The translations under genes were made by a program, and so were the position numbers. Positions 41,620 through 50,270 of a DNA stretch of 56,883 bases are shown piece by piece. The stretch's first letter is position 1; each line of letters begins with the position of its first letter. Under the pieces are notes generated by a model. It did not search any database, was not told the DNA's origin, and saw only the letters and a program-made list of their open reading frames with translations. The DNA is from Dehalococcoidia bacterium (GTDB taxonomy: Bacteria > Chloroflexota > Dehalococcoidia > SHYB01): contig SHYB01000004.1 in assembly GCA_009693015.1 (NCBI GenBank), forward strand, positions 16,001 to 72,883, in the 5' to 3' direction.

Positions 41620-42474
41620 ATGGTCGCACAAGAAACAATCAAACGCTTACGCATCCGGCGTGAGATGACCAAGCAAGCCATCGACGCTGCGATGGCCAGC
41701 CGCTGGGAGGAAGCCGTCGCCGCGAACAGCGAGCTGCTCGCGGAGTTCCCCGGCGACTTCGAGGCGATGAATCGCCTGGGCAAGGCGCTGAGCGAGACGG
41801 GCCGCTATGCCGAGGCGCGCGATTCGTTCGCCAAGGTGCTGGCGCTCAGCCCGGGGAACGGGATCGCAAAGAAGAACTTGGAGAAGATCCTGCACCTGAA
41901 GGATGTGAAGGCACGCCACATGCAGACGTCGCTGCGCCAGCGTGTGGCGCCGCACTTCTTCATCGAAGAGACGGGAAGGACCGGCGCCACCATGCTGCAA
42001 GAGACGGCAGCGGCCGGCGACCTCGCCCGCGTCTCCGCCGGTGAGCCGGTGGAGATCGCGGTGGAGGGCAAGCGCCTCATCGCGAAGACGCCGGACGGCG
42101 TGCGTCTGGGCGTTATCGAGCCCAAGCTGGCGCACCGCCTCCTCACGCTGATGCAGGGGGGCAACCGCTACAGCGCCGCAGTGACCCGCCTGGACCGGGG
42201 CACGATCCAGGTGTTCATCCGGGAGACGTACCAACACCCCGCGCAGCAGGGCAAACTCTCCTTTGCCGCCAAGGGCGCCGGCGACATCAAGGCGTACATG
42301 TGGGAAGGGCTTTCCGACAGGTTTGACGGTGATGGCGAAGACGAGCAGCCCCACGCCGCCCGCTCCGGCAATGAATGGCGCCTGAGCGAAGAGCACGAGG
42401 AGGCGGTCCCCGCACTCAAGCGCATGCGCCGCCCCGTGGCCGCGGGCTTCGGTGACGAGGAAGACGAGTCCTAG
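41620..42474 (+). CDS. Tetratricopeptide-repeat protein, acidic C-terminus
   Basis: A 284-residue soluble protein. Residues of about 15-90 form two TPR-like helix pairs (WEEAVAANSELLAEFPGDFE, then YAEARDSFAKVLALSPGN). A basic stretch (HMQTSLRQRVAPHF) and a compact unknown domain follow (GEPVEIAVEGKRLIAKTPDG, GGNRYSAAVTRLDRGTIQVF). The end is strongly acidic (FGDEEDES). No signal peptide or membrane helix. It has its own strong promoter and an AT-rich upstream region, suggesting high expression. Function not recognised beyond the TPR scaffold. Confidence 0.85.
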   Translation: MVAQETIKRLRIRREMTKQAIDAAMASRWEEAVAANSELLAEFPGDFEAMNRLGKALSETGRYAEARDSFAKVLALSPGNGIAKKNLEKILHLKDVKARHMQTSLRQRVAPHFFIEETGRTGATMLQETAAAGDLARVSAGEPVEIAVEGKRLIAKTPDGVRLGVIEPKLAHRLLTLMQGGNRYSAAVTRLDRGTIQVFIRETYQHPAQQGKLSFAAKGAGDIKAYMWEGLSDRFDGDGEDEQPHAARSGNEWRLSEEHEEAVPALKRMRRPVAAGFGDEEDES

Positions 42475-42658
42475 ACATCCATCGGGCACGTCAGGGCGCA
42501 CACACAACGGCGCGCCCACCAGCGCGTCTGGCGCCGCGGCTTCCACTACTCTAGGAGCCGCGGCGCTCTGTTTCCGGGGCCGGCGTCTGCGAATGGAAGC
42601 GCCATGCGATTGATATGATCCACCGGCCTTTCATGCACCGGCATAGTGAGCGCCAGGG

Positions 42659-42664
42659 TATAAT
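42659..42664 (+). promoter_or_regulatory. Consensus -10 box for a leaderless adenosyltransferase mRNA
   Basis: A perfect TATAAT ends nine bases before ATG 42674, so transcription should begin at or very near the start codon. No ribosome site is visible and no good -35 box is found at 16-18 bases. TGCACCGGC occurs on both sides of the box. Confidence 0.55.
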
Positions 42665-42673
42665 GCACCGGCG

Positions 42674-43231
42674 ATGAGCATCGTGACAAAACGGGGCGAT
42701 ACTGGAGAGACGGGCCTGCTGTACGGTGGCCGTGTGCCCAAGGACGACGCTCGCGTGGAGGCGTACGGGACGGTGGATGAAGCGGTGGCGGCGCTCGGCC
42801 TGGCGCGCTCGCTTTCGGGCCAGGCCATGGTGCGGGCAGCGCTGCTCGCCTTGCAACAGGACCTGTTCGTACTCGCGGCGGAGATGGCGATTGACGTGAA
42901 GCAGTACGCCACGTTCGATAAGCACTTCAAGCGCGTGACCGCGGCGATGGTGGACCGCATCGGAGCGCAGGTGCTGGAGATCGAGGCGAAGATCGCCATG
43001 CCGCCGACGTTTATCGTCCCCGGCTCCAGCGCGGGGTCGGCGGCGCTGGACCTGGCGAGGACCATCGTGCGGCGGGCGGAGCGGCGGGCGACGGGCCTTC
43101 AGGCAGCAGGCCTGCTGACCAACGGTGAGATCATCCGTTACTTGAACCGCGCCTCTGATCTGGTGTACAGCCTGGCGCGGTATGAGACCAAGGACACAGA
43201 CCCCGAAATACTGGCAGGGCGGCATACATAG
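42674..43231 (+). CDS. Cob(I)alamin adenosyltransferase (PduO type)
   Basis: Transfers the adenosyl group of ATP to cob(I)alamin to make coenzyme B12. The ATP-binding N-terminus KRGDTGETGLLYGGR, VEAYGTVDEAVAALG, and the C-terminal RRAERRATGLQ and LNRASDLVYSLAR are diagnostic of the trimeric PduO family. The 185-residue length is normal. It is probably leaderless, and the lipoprotein gene starts four bases after its stop. No cobalamin riboswitch was seen in front of it. Confidence 0.95.
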   Translation: MSIVTKRGDTGETGLLYGGRVPKDDARVEAYGTVDEAVAALGLARSLSGQAMVRAALLALQQDLFVLAAEMAIDVKQYATFDKHFKRVTAAMVDRIGAQVLEIEAKIAMPPTFIVPGSSAGSAALDLARTIVRRAERRATGLQAAGLLTNGEIIRYLNRASDLVYSLARYETKDTDPEILAGRHT

Positions 43232-43235
43232 GAAT

Positions 43236-43934
43236 ATGAATAAGAGTATCTGGATGCGAGTGCTGCTGGCAGCGATGGCGATGCTGCTAGTTGCCGGCGC
43301 GTGCGGCAATAGCGAAAGCCAGGGCGCGTGCGACCAGGGCGAGTGCATAGCCGCCGGAGACGGCACCGTACTGCGCATCAAGACGTACGGCGGCAGCGGA
43401 GCGGCGGTGCTACTGGCGCACGACCTGGACGGCAGCCGGGGCGATTGGGCGGAGTTCGCCGAGACGCTGTCCAGCCGCGGGTATACCGTGATGACGTTCG
43501 ATTTCCGGGGCCACGGCAAGTCGGCAGGCCAGCGCGATGCGGCGCTCGCCGAGTCCGACCTGGCTTCAGCGCTGGTGCATATGCGGGAGCAGCTGCGGGC
43601 ACCCAAGGTGCTGGTGGTAGGCGCAGGCATGGGCGGCATCGCCGCGCTGCGTGTGTCTGCCCGCGAGAGCGTGAGCGCAGTGGCCGCCGTGTCCACGCCG
43701 GAGACGCTGCGCGGCCTGTCCGCCGCCGGCGCCGTGCCGCTGGTGACGGCGCCCAAGCTGTTCCTTGCCGGCGAAGGCAACGCCGCCGATGCCGGGGCCG
43801 CTCGCAATCTCTTGTCCCTAGCCAAGGACTCCAAGGAACTCTTGCTTGTACCGGGAAACGCCCATGGCGTGTCGCTCTTGAACAACGCGCAGGCGAGGGA
43901 GCGGCTGCTCCAGTTCCTGGACAAGTACAAGTAA
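43236..43934 (+). CDS. Alpha/beta-hydrolase-like lipoprotein lacking the nucleophile Ser
   Basis: 232 residues with an N-terminal signal (MRVLLAAMAMLLVAGACGNS) whose Cys23 is a plausible lipidation site, although Ala at -3 is not ideal. The mature part is an alpha/beta hydrolase: LLAHDLDGSRGDW, VMTFDFRGHGKS, PKLFLAGEG and NAHGVSLL with the catalytic His. The nucleophile elbow, normally GxSxGG, reads VGAGMGG, so residue 131 is Gly (GGC 43626-43628), one base from Ser (AGC). It is probably a non-catalytic surface-binding protein, or a recently inactivated esterase. It sits in an operon with the cobalamin adenosyltransferase. Confidence 0.88.
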   Translation: MNKSIWMRVLLAAMAMLLVAGACGNSESQGACDQGECIAAGDGTVLRIKTYGGSGAAVLLAHDLDGSRGDWAEFAETLSSRGYTVMTFDFRGHGKSAGQRDAALAESDLASALVHMREQLRAPKVLVVGAGMGGIAALRVSARESVSAVAAVSTPETLRGLSAAGAVPLVTAPKLFLAGEGNAADAGAARNLLSLAKDSKELLLVPGNAHGVSLLNNAQARERLLQFLDKYK

Positions 43935-43965
43935 ATCGCCAGGCAGGCCCCCCAAGCAGGCCCCT

Positions 43966-44613
43966 ATGCATGCCACTCCCAAGATCGCCATCATCAACTA
44001 CGGCGCGGGGAACCTGCGCAGCGTGGAGAAGGCGTTCGAGAAAATCGGACATCCCGCGCTGGTGACGGCTGACGCGCAAGTTGTAGCGGCAGCGGACGCG
44101 GTGGTGCTGCCCGGCGTGGGTGCGGCGCGCGGCACGGTGGACGGCCTGGCGGCGCGACGGCTGGTGGATGTCATCGCGAGGACGATTGCGCGAGGCACGC
44201 CGTTCTTCGGCGTGTGCATCGGCATGCAGGTGCTGTTCCAGCGTTCCGAGGAAGGCCACGCCGATTGCCTGGGGACGCTGGCCGGCACAGTGCGCAAGCT
44301 GCCGCCGGGGCAGAAGGTGCCGCACATGGGGTGGAACCAGGTGGAGTTCGCCGGCAGCCATCCGCTGTTCTCCGGCATCCCCAACAGATCGAACTTCTAT
44401 TTTGTCCATTCGTACTACGCCGATCCGCAGGATGCCGCCATCGTTGCCGGATGGACGGACTACGGCATCCGCTTTTGCAGCGTGGCCGCGCGAGGGAGCC
44501 TGGTGGCGACGCAGTTCCACCCGGAGAAGAGCGGCGGCGTGGGTCTGCAAATCTACGCCAATTTTGTCCGCGAGGTCGTGGGGGCCGCGACGTCGCCGCG
44601 CCATGCGGTTTGA
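43966..44613 (+). CDS. hisH: Imidazole glycerol phosphate synthase glutaminase subunit HisH
   Basis: The glutaminase that feeds ammonia to HisF in histidine synthesis. IAIINYGAGNLRSVEKAF opens the class I amidotransferase fold, GVCIGMQVLF carries the nucleophile Cys, and ATQFHPEKSGG the His-Glu pair. 215 residues. It is followed by hisA within about ten bases, while its partner hisF lies at 48977, beyond an oppositely oriented FAD gene and an MFS gene. Confidence 0.96.
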   Translation: MHATPKIAIINYGAGNLRSVEKAFEKIGHPALVTADAQVVAAADAVVLPGVGAARGTVDGLAARRLVDVIARTIARGTPFFGVCIGMQVLFQRSEEGHADCLGTLAGTVRKLPPGQKVPHMGWNQVEFAGSHPLFSGIPNRSNFYFVHSYYADPQDAAIVAGWTDYGIRFCSVAARGSLVATQFHPEKSGGVGLQIYANFVREVVGAATSPRHAV

Positions 44614-44623
44614 AATGAATGCC

Positions 44624-45373
44624 ATGCCGTTTGAGGTGATCCCCGCTATTGACCTGCGCGGCGGCAAGTGCGTCCGCTTGTTCCAGGGCGACTATGCCCG
44701 CGAGACGGTGTATTCCGACGACCCTGTGGGTGTGGCGCGTCGCTTCGCCGAGGCGGGCGTGCCGCGCATCCACGTGGTGGACCTGGACGGCGCCGCGGCG
44801 GGCAAGCCGGTGAACGCCGCGATTGTACAGGCGATTGCGTCGGGAGTAACCACGCCCATCGAAACGGGCGGCGGGCTGCGGTCGCTCGCGGCGATCGAGA
44901 CGATGCTGCGTGCGGGCGCGACGCGGGTGATCCTGGGCACGGCAGCAGCGGAGGATGAGGACCTGGTGCGCGAGGCGGTGCGCCAGCACGGAGAAGCAAT
45001 CGCCGTAGGGGTGGACGCGCGGGCGGGCATGGTGGCGACGCACGGGTGGCGCCAGGGCGGCACGATCCCCACGACAGCGCTGATGCAACGAATGTATGCC
45101 CTGGGCGTGCGCCGCTTTATCTACACGGACATCGCCCGCGACGGCGCGCTGGAAGGTCCGAACCTCACCGCGATCCGCGAGGCGATGGCGGCCACGCCTG
45201 CTGCGGTCATCGCCTCCGGCGGCGTGAGTTCGCTTGCGGACGTGCGCGCGCTGATGGCCCTGGGCGTGGAGGGCGCGATTATTGGCAAGGCGGTGTACAC
45301 CGGGGCAGTTGACGTGCGGCAGGCGGTGACGCTGGCCCGGGGCGGAGAGGAGCAAGCAGGGCATGGGACATAA
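44624..45373 (+). CDS. hisA: Phosphoribosylformimino-AICAR ribotide isomerase HisA
   Basis: A 249-residue TIM-barrel enzyme of histidine synthesis. VIPAIDLRGGKCVRLFQGDY carries the first catalytic Asp; HVVDLDGAAAG, ETGGGLRS, FIYTDIARDGALEGPN (second catalytic Asp) and ASGGVSSLADV complete the phosphate-binding barrel. ATG 44624 gives the standard N-terminus MPFEVIPAIDL; 44603 and 44615 are in-frame alternatives with no better ribosome site. The last 11 bases overlap the methyltransferase gene. Confidence 0.95.
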   Translation: MPFEVIPAIDLRGGKCVRLFQGDYARETVYSDDPVGVARRFAEAGVPRIHVVDLDGAAAGKPVNAAIVQAIASGVTTPIETGGGLRSLAAIETMLRAGATRVILGTAAAEDEDLVREAVRQHGEAIAVGVDARAGMVATHGWRQGGTIPTTALMQRMYALGVRRFIYTDIARDGALEGPNLTAIREAMAATPAAVIASGGVSSLADVRALMALGVEGAIIGKAVYTGAVDVRQAVTLARGGEEQAGHGT

Positions 45374-45953
45374 GTTCCGCCCGGAACGGGTGCATCTGCT
45401 CACCTCGCCGGAGCGCCGCGCCCTGCTCGACCCCCAGCGCGTGCTGGCGATGCTGCCCATCGCTCCTGGACAGCACGTTGCCGACGTTGGCTGCGGGCCA
45501 GGCTATTTCACTATCCCGCTGGCGCAGGCGGTGCGGGGCGGCACGGTTTATGCGCTGGACGTGCAGCCGGAGATGGTGGCCCTGGTGCGGGAGACGGTGC
45601 GGCAGTCCGGCGTGGGCAACGTAGAGGCGCGGCAGACCGCGGAGATCGAAATTCCCAACGAAGACGCCTCGCTGGACGGGGTGTTCCTTGCCTTTGTGCT
45701 GCATGAGGTGGAGGGTGCGCCATCACAGTACCTGGCGATGCTGCGGCGCAAGCTGCGCCCTGGCGGGTGGCTGGCCGTGGCGGACTGGAAAAAGGCGCCG
45801 ATGGAGGAAGGCCCGCCGCTGCACGAGCGTCTCACGGAACAGCAGGTGCGTCAGGACGGCGAGGCCGCCGCGCTACGCTGGGAGCGCGCCGGCGACGTGA
45901 ACGCGAAGCAGTACCTGGTGCTCTTCTGCCGCCCAGAGACAGAACGCGCCTAG
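45363..45953 (+). CDS. Class I SAM-dependent methyltransferase
   Basis: 196 residues with the Rossmann SAM site VADVGCGPGYFTIPLAQAV, acidic strand YALDVQPEMV, and FLAFVLHEVEGAP after strand 4. The substrate is unknown; UbiE-like and arsenite methyltransferase-like proteins share these features, but the arsenic-binding Cys set is absent. It overlaps hisA by 11 bases, so it is translated with the histidine genes. The stop shares CTAG with the convergent FAD gene. Confidence 0.9.
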   Translation: MGHKFRPERVHLLTSPERRALLDPQRVLAMLPIAPGQHVADVGCGPGYFTIPLAQAVRGGTVYALDVQPEMVALVRETVRQSGVGNVEARQTAEIEIPNEDASLDGVFLAFVLHEVEGAPSQYLAMLRRKLRPGGWLAVADWKKAPMEEGPPLHERLTEQQVRQDGEAAALRWERAGDVNAKQYLVLFCRPETERA

Positions 45954-47320
45954 GCCTTCTTGCGCGCGGCGGCGCCCTCCGCTGCCAGCATGCCGGTGAT
46001 GAGGGCGATGCCCAGCCCGCCCAGGTACCCGCCGCCGCCGCTGCGTCCGTGGATGCCTCCCGTGGCGCACCCCGCGGCGTAGAGGCCGGGGATGGCCCCG
46101 CCGCCCTTGCGCAGCACCTCCGCCTTATCGTTGACGGCGATACCTGGAAAGGTAAAGGTGACGCCTGCGGCGATGGGGACGGCATAGTACGGCCCGCTTC
46201 CCAGTTTTGCCTTAGCGGTGGCATTGTGCCTTTCTACTGCGGCCGTCAGTTCCTTCTCGCCCATCCCCGCTTTGCGGGCAACCTCGGCGATGGTTGGCGC
46301 GGAGTCCACCCTGCCGCCTTTCTGCTCGATGGCGGGGTTGACCGCAGGATGGTATCCCCCGCCATTGGCGGCAGGCCCCATCCATGTGGCGTTGTCCATG
46401 ATGATGGTGTAGCCGGCGGGGTCGCTGGACATCAGCATTTTATAGGTAAGCTCCGGCCCGTCCTTGGCGCCGTGCTCAAACAGCTTGCCTTTGGCGTCCA
46501 CCACCGGCGAGGTGAGGCACAGCGCATCGAACATAGGGTAGGGGAGAAAATTCTCGTCGGTGATGGCGTTGCGATGAAGGATGTGCCCGTACACGCCGCG
46601 ACCTTCGCCGGCGACGTAGCCGCCCTGCTCCAGGGCCATCATCAAGCCATCGCCTGATGCCGTGGTCATGGCGCGGAGCGCGCTCTTGCCGGCACGGGGG
46701 CCAAGGTATTTCTCCAGCAGCTTGGGGTTTGCCTGAAAGCCGCCATCCGCCAGGATCACGGACTGCGCCTGGACGCGAAGCCCTTCGGGCTCCGGCGAGC
46801 TCGCCACCACGATCCAGCCCTTGCCTTGCGGCGCGGCCTTGAGGCTCTTGGCCCTAGCGCCGTAGTAGATCGCGCCCCCCTGCTCGACAAAGCGGAAATG
46901 CCACGTCCGCATCGCCTTGTCCGGCGCCGCCTTGCGATTGAACCCGCGCCCCGGCACGGACGGCCCGCGGGGGTGGATGGTGACGTAGCCGAACTCGTTG
47001 CCCTGAGGCACCAGATCTACGCCTTGCTTTTGCAGCCAGGCGATGCTGCTCTTGGAGCGGTTGGCGATCATCTCAGCAATGGCCGGGGCGATCTCCTGGT
47101 TTGTCACCTTGTTGACGTGGGCCAGCATGGGGTCGTGGTCGAGCCGCATATCGCCCAGCGCGAGGTGAAAGGCGCCGCCGGAGAGCCGTATGCCCGCCGC
47201 GCCGCCGATCTCCTGGCCTCGTTCGAGAATGACGGCGCTCAGGCCCATCTCCAACGCCCGCAGGCCTGCAGAGATGCCTGCGGTGCCGCCGCCGATAATC
47301 GCCAGGTCAACGTTGTGCAT
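45950..47320 (-). CDS. FAD-dependent oxidoreductase (fumarate reductase/ketosteroid dehydrogenase-like)
   Basis: A 456-residue FAD_binding_2 flavoprotein. DLAIIGGGTAGISAGLRALE binds the ADP part of FAD. VILADGGFQANPKLLEKYLG and a C-terminal GRSGGGGYLGGLGIALITG complete the FAD site. The capping domain includes TTASGDGLMMALEQGG. Relatives reduce fumarate or dehydrogenate tricarballylate or steroids; no signal peptide or haem motif is present, so a cytoplasmic dehydrogenase is more likely than a flavocytochrome c. It is divergent from the MFS gene at 47467, which may move its substrate. Confidence 0.9.
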   Translation of the reverse strand: MHNVDLAIIGGGTAGISAGLRALEMGLSAVILERGQEIGGAAGIRLSGGAFHLALGDMRLDHDPMLAHVNKVTNQEIAPAIAEMIANRSKSSIAWLQKQGVDLVPQGNEFGYVTIHPRGPSVPGRGFNRKAAPDKAMRTWHFRFVEQGGAIYYGARAKSLKAAPQGKGWIVVASSPEPEGLRVQAQSVILADGGFQANPKLLEKYLGPRAGKSALRAMTTASGDGLMMALEQGGYVAGEGRGVYGHILHRNAITDENFLPYPMFDALCLTSPVVDAKGKLFEHGAKDGPELTYKMLMSSDPAGYTIIMDNATWMGPAANGGGYHPAVNPAIEQKGGRVDSAPTIAEVARKAGMGEKELTAAVERHNATAKAKLGSGPYYAVPIAAGVTFTFPGIAVNDKAEVLRKGGGAIPGLYAAGCATGGIHGRSGGGGYLGGLGIALITGMLAAEGAAARKKA

Positions 47321-47466
47321 GCCCTGCCCCCGCTTCGTGTGATGCGTTGCGCCACGCGTCGCGCGGGCGACAGCCCTGCGCGGTATCCGACTCTACGCTG
47401 CGCGAGGCAACCGGTCAAGCTGGCTTTCCCTGGCGTCCGCCATTGCCGTAGTATGCGGGGACGCCT

Positions 47467-48894
47467 ATGACCACCGCGCGCGACTCCTTCGGCGCCCCTC
47501 GCAGGGCATACCTGATTTTCGCCATCATGTCGGGGTCAATGCTGATCGCGTCCATTGACGGCAGCATCGTCTCCGTGGCGCTGCCCACGTTGGAAACGGA
47601 ATTGCACACCAGCCTGGCGTGGATCGGCTGGATGCTCACGGCGTATGCGCTGGCGGGAGTCTCGGTGATGCCGCTGGCGGGGAAGCTGAGCGACGAGTGG
47701 GGACGCAAGCGCGTGTTCCTCATCTCCGTGGCCCTGTTCACCGGCGGCTCGATCGCCAGCGGACTCGCGCCGAATATCTATGTTCTGATGGTGTGCCGCA
47801 CCATCCAGGCGCTGGGCGGAGGAGCGTTCTTCCCCTCTGCCGTGGGGATCATTTCGGAGACGTTCGGCGCGCGGCGGCAGACGTTTGTGGGGCTGTTCTC
47901 CAGCGTTGTGCCGCTGGGATCGATCATTGGCCCCAACATCGGCGGCGTCATCGTGGACCACCTTTCGTGGCGATGGCTGTTTTTCGTAAACGCGCCCACC
48001 GGCGTGGTGCTGCTGCTGGCTGGGCTGCGCTACCTGCCCAAGAACAGCCCCAGAGGAGGCCGCCGCGGGCTGGACCTGCGGGGCACGGGATTGTTCGCTG
48101 GAGGCGTCGGCTCGATCCTGTTCGCCATGGCGTCCGCCGCCAATAGCGGCGGCTACATGCGCCGCCCCGAGGTCTGGGTGCTGCTGGCGCTGGGCGTGGC
48201 GCTGCTCGTCATATTCTGGCGCCACGAAAGCCGCACGGAGACGCCGCTGATGGACCTGCAACTGCTGAAGTGGCGCCCGCTGCTCGCCGCCAATGTGTAT
48301 AACTTCGTGTACGGCGCATGCGTCTTTGGGTTCTTCCAGTTCATCCCCTACTACGCCCAGGTGGGCTACGGCATGAGCGCCAGCCAGAGCGGAGCGATTC
48401 TTTCGCCGCGATCGGTGACCATGGCGCTGTTCGCCGTGGCAAGCTCGTTCCTCATCGTCCGCACGGGCTATCGCAGGCCCATGCTCGCCGCTTCACTCAT
48501 CCTGTCGCTCAGCCTGCTGCTGCTGGGGCTGGGCCTGCGCCACATTTCGATATTCGGCCAGGGCATCCCTATCTCCGTGTGGCTGGGGCTGGTGGTGGGG
48601 TTCGCCGGAGCGGGGTTCGGCGTGGGCTCGCCGGCGTCCACCAACGCCACGCTGGACCTGGTGCCTGGCAAGGCAGCGGCGATCACCGGCATCCGGGGAA
48701 TGTTTCGCCAGACGGGCGGCGCCATAGGCACGGCGGTCGTCGTGCTGGCCCTCAGCCTGACGCCGGACAAGCGGGAGGGAATGCAGCACATCTTTCTGGC
48801 GCTGTCCGCGGGCCTGCTCCTCACGATCCCGCTGATTTTCATGATCCCCGATACGGCGTGGGAGCGGCGGCGGCCTAAGCAAGCGCAGGGCTAG
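47467..48894 (+). CDS. MFS drug/proton antiporter, DHA2 (EmrB/QacA) family
   Basis: 475 residues with 12-14 predicted membrane helices. [19 protein letters not shown] is the DHA2 first-helix signature. Loop motif [13 protein letters not shown], and [14 protein letters not shown], the antiporter motif C, follow. Such carriers export lipophilic compounds using the proton gradient. A TAGTAT box lies 11 bases before ATG 47467, so transcription may start very close to the gene. Confidence 0.93.
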   Translation: MTTARDSFGAPRRAYLIFAIMSGSMLIASIDGSIVSVALPTLETELHTSLAWIGWMLTAYALAGVSVMPLAGKLSDEWGRKRVFLISVALFTGGSIASGLAPNIYVLMVCRTIQALGGGAFFPSAVGIISETFGARRQTFVGLFSSVVPLGSIIGPNIGGVIVDHLSWRWLFFVNAPTGVVLLLAGLRYLPKNSPRGGRRGLDLRGTGLFAGGVGSILFAMASAANSGGYMRRPEVWVLLALGVALLVIFWRHESRTETPLMDLQLLKWRPLLAANVYNFVYGACVFGFFQFIPYYAQVGYGMSASQSGAILSPRSVTMALFAVASSFLIVRTGYRRPMLAASLILSLSLLLLGLGLRHISIFGQGIPISVWLGLVVGFAGAGFGVGSPASTNATLDLVPGKAAAITGIRGMFRQTGGAIGTAVVVLALSLTPDKREGMQHIFLALSAGLLLTIPLIFMIPDTAWERRRPKQAQG

Positions 48895-48976
48895 CGGCGG
48901 CGAAATGGCGCAGGCGACTGCGGTATCATGAACTGTCCGCCGCGACATGCGGGACGACGGAGGCGCGAGAGGCTCC

Positions 48977-49735
48977 ATGCTGACAAAACGGATCATCCCC
49001 TGCCTGGACGTGGACCGCGGCCGCGTGGTGAAGGGCACGAGCTTTGTGGCCCTGCGCGATGCCGGCGACCCCGCGGAGATGGCCGCGCTGTACGACCGCG
49101 AAGGCGCGGACGAGCTGGTGCTCCTGGATATCACCGCCAGCGCGGAAGATCGCAAGACGATGATCGAGGCGGTGCGGCAGGTGAGCGAGCAGGTGTTCAT
49201 CCCGCTCACCGTGGGCGGGGGCATCCGCACGGTGGAGGATATCAGCGGCATGCTGCTCGCGGGGGCGGACAAGGTGTCGCTGAACACGGCGGCGGTGCAG
49301 CACCCGCAGCGCATCACCGAAGGGGCCACGCGCTTCGGCAGCCAGTGCATCGTGGTGGCGATCGACGCCAAGCGCGTGGGGGCGGGCCAGTGGAACGTTT
49401 TCACGCACGGCGGGCGCACGGCCACGGGCAAGGACGCGGTGGCCTGGGCCAGGGAGGCGGTGGATCGTGGCGCAGGGGAGATTCTCCTCACCAGCATGGA
49501 TGAGGACGGCCAGCAGCGCGGCTACGACCTGGCGCTGACACGGGCCATCTCGGAGGCGGTGACGGTTCCGGTGATCGCCAGCGGCGGCGCGGGCACGCTG
49601 GAGCATTTTTACGATGGCCTGACGTCAGGCAAGGCGGACGCGGTGCTGGCGGCCAGCGTCTTTCACTACGGCACGTTCCGCATCGCGCAGGTGAAGGAAT
49701 ATCTGGCGGGACGCGGGCTGCCGGTGCGGCGTTAG
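48977..49735 (+). CDS. hisF: Imidazole glycerol phosphate synthase cyclase subunit HisF
   Basis: The TIM-barrel cyclase of histidine synthesis, partner of His[21 protein letters not shown] holds the catalytic Asp of strand 1. [35 protein letters not shown] (second catalytic Asp) and [11 protein letters not shown] follow. 252 residues from ATG 48977, which has GAGAGG upstream; a TATCAT -10-like box lies near 48923. Its partner hisH is 4.4 kb upstream. Confidence 0.96.
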   Translation: MLTKRIIPCLDVDRGRVVKGTSFVALRDAGDPAEMAALYDREGADELVLLDITASAEDRKTMIEAVRQVSEQVFIPLTVGGGIRTVEDISGMLLAGADKVSLNTAAVQHPQRITEGATRFGSQCIVVAIDAKRVGAGQWNVFTHGGRTATGKDAVAWAREAVDRGAGEILLTSMDEDGQQRGYDLALTRAISEAVTVPVIASGGAGTLEHFYDGLTSGKADAVLAASVFHYGTFRIAQVKEYLAGRGLPVRR

Positions 49736-49766
49736 CATCGAAAGGCCGCAGGCCGTCGTGGCCTCG
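49736..49766 (-). repeat. 31-bp dispersed repeat, copy 2 (inverted)
   Basis: The reverse complement of 8196-8226 with one mismatch, directly after the hisF stop. It contains AGGCCGCAGGCC and GGCCGTCGTGGCC, which can fold, so it might double as a transcription stop for hisF. Confidence 0.7.
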
Positions 49767-49778
49767 TCAAGTAAGGAA

Positions 49779-49811
49779 AAGGGTCACCCCCGGCGTGCGC
49801 GGGTTGCCCTT
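49779..49811 (-). terminator. Putative terminator of the maoC transcript
   Basis: AAGGG and CCCTT arms, plus inner ACCC/GGGT pairs, form an imperfect hairpin. On the minus strand it is followed by TTTTCC, as in a weak intrinsic terminator. It overlaps the stop codon of the MaoC gene. Confidence 0.4.
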
Positions 49812-50238
49812 AGCCCTTGGGCCGGTAGCGCACGCCCAGCAGCGTTTCGCCTTCCAGCACGACCGTGCCGTGCTGGTTCCGAGTCACGAGCTTGAGGCGG
49901 AACAGGCCCCACTTGCTCTTGGGGATTAGTTCGGTCACCTCGAGCGCGGTGCTGATGGTGTCGCCGATGCGCACGGCGTCGCGGTAGGTGAACGTGTCGC
50001 TGAGGTGCGTCGCGCCTTCCATGCCCATGATGGGCACCACGCTGCTGATGGCCAGCGACGCGGTGAGCATGCCGTGGGCGATGCGCCCGCCGAACTGGCT
50101 GGCGCGCGCCGCCTCTTCGTTCATGTGCAGCGGGGCCCAGTCGTGCGTGATCGAGCCGAAGGTGACGACGTGCGTTTCGGTGACGGTGACGGTGGTGCCG
50201 CCGAATTGTTGACCTACGGACAGATCTTCGTAGTACAT
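49810..50238 (-). CDS. MaoC-like (R)-hydratase / dehydratase
   Basis: A 142-residue hot-dog fold protein. FGSITHDWAPLHMNEEAARA, then FGGRIAHGML, holds the Asp-His hydratase motif of MaoC and PhaJ enzymes that hydrate 2-enoyl-CoA. ATG 50238 has GGAG six bases upstream. It follows the LLM oxidoreductase by 32 bases in the same operon; together they may act in degradation of a CoA-linked compound, which is inference. Confidence 0.9.
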   Translation of the reverse strand: MYYEDLSVGQQFGGTTVTVTETHVVTFGSITHDWAPLHMNEEAARASQFGGRIAHGMLTASLAISSVVPIMGMEGATHLSDTFTYRDAVRIGDTISTALEVTELIPKSKWGLFRLKLVTRNQHGTVVLEGETLLGVRYRPKG

Positions 50239-50270
50239 GGGTGTCTCCGTGAACTCAAGCGACCGCGGGT

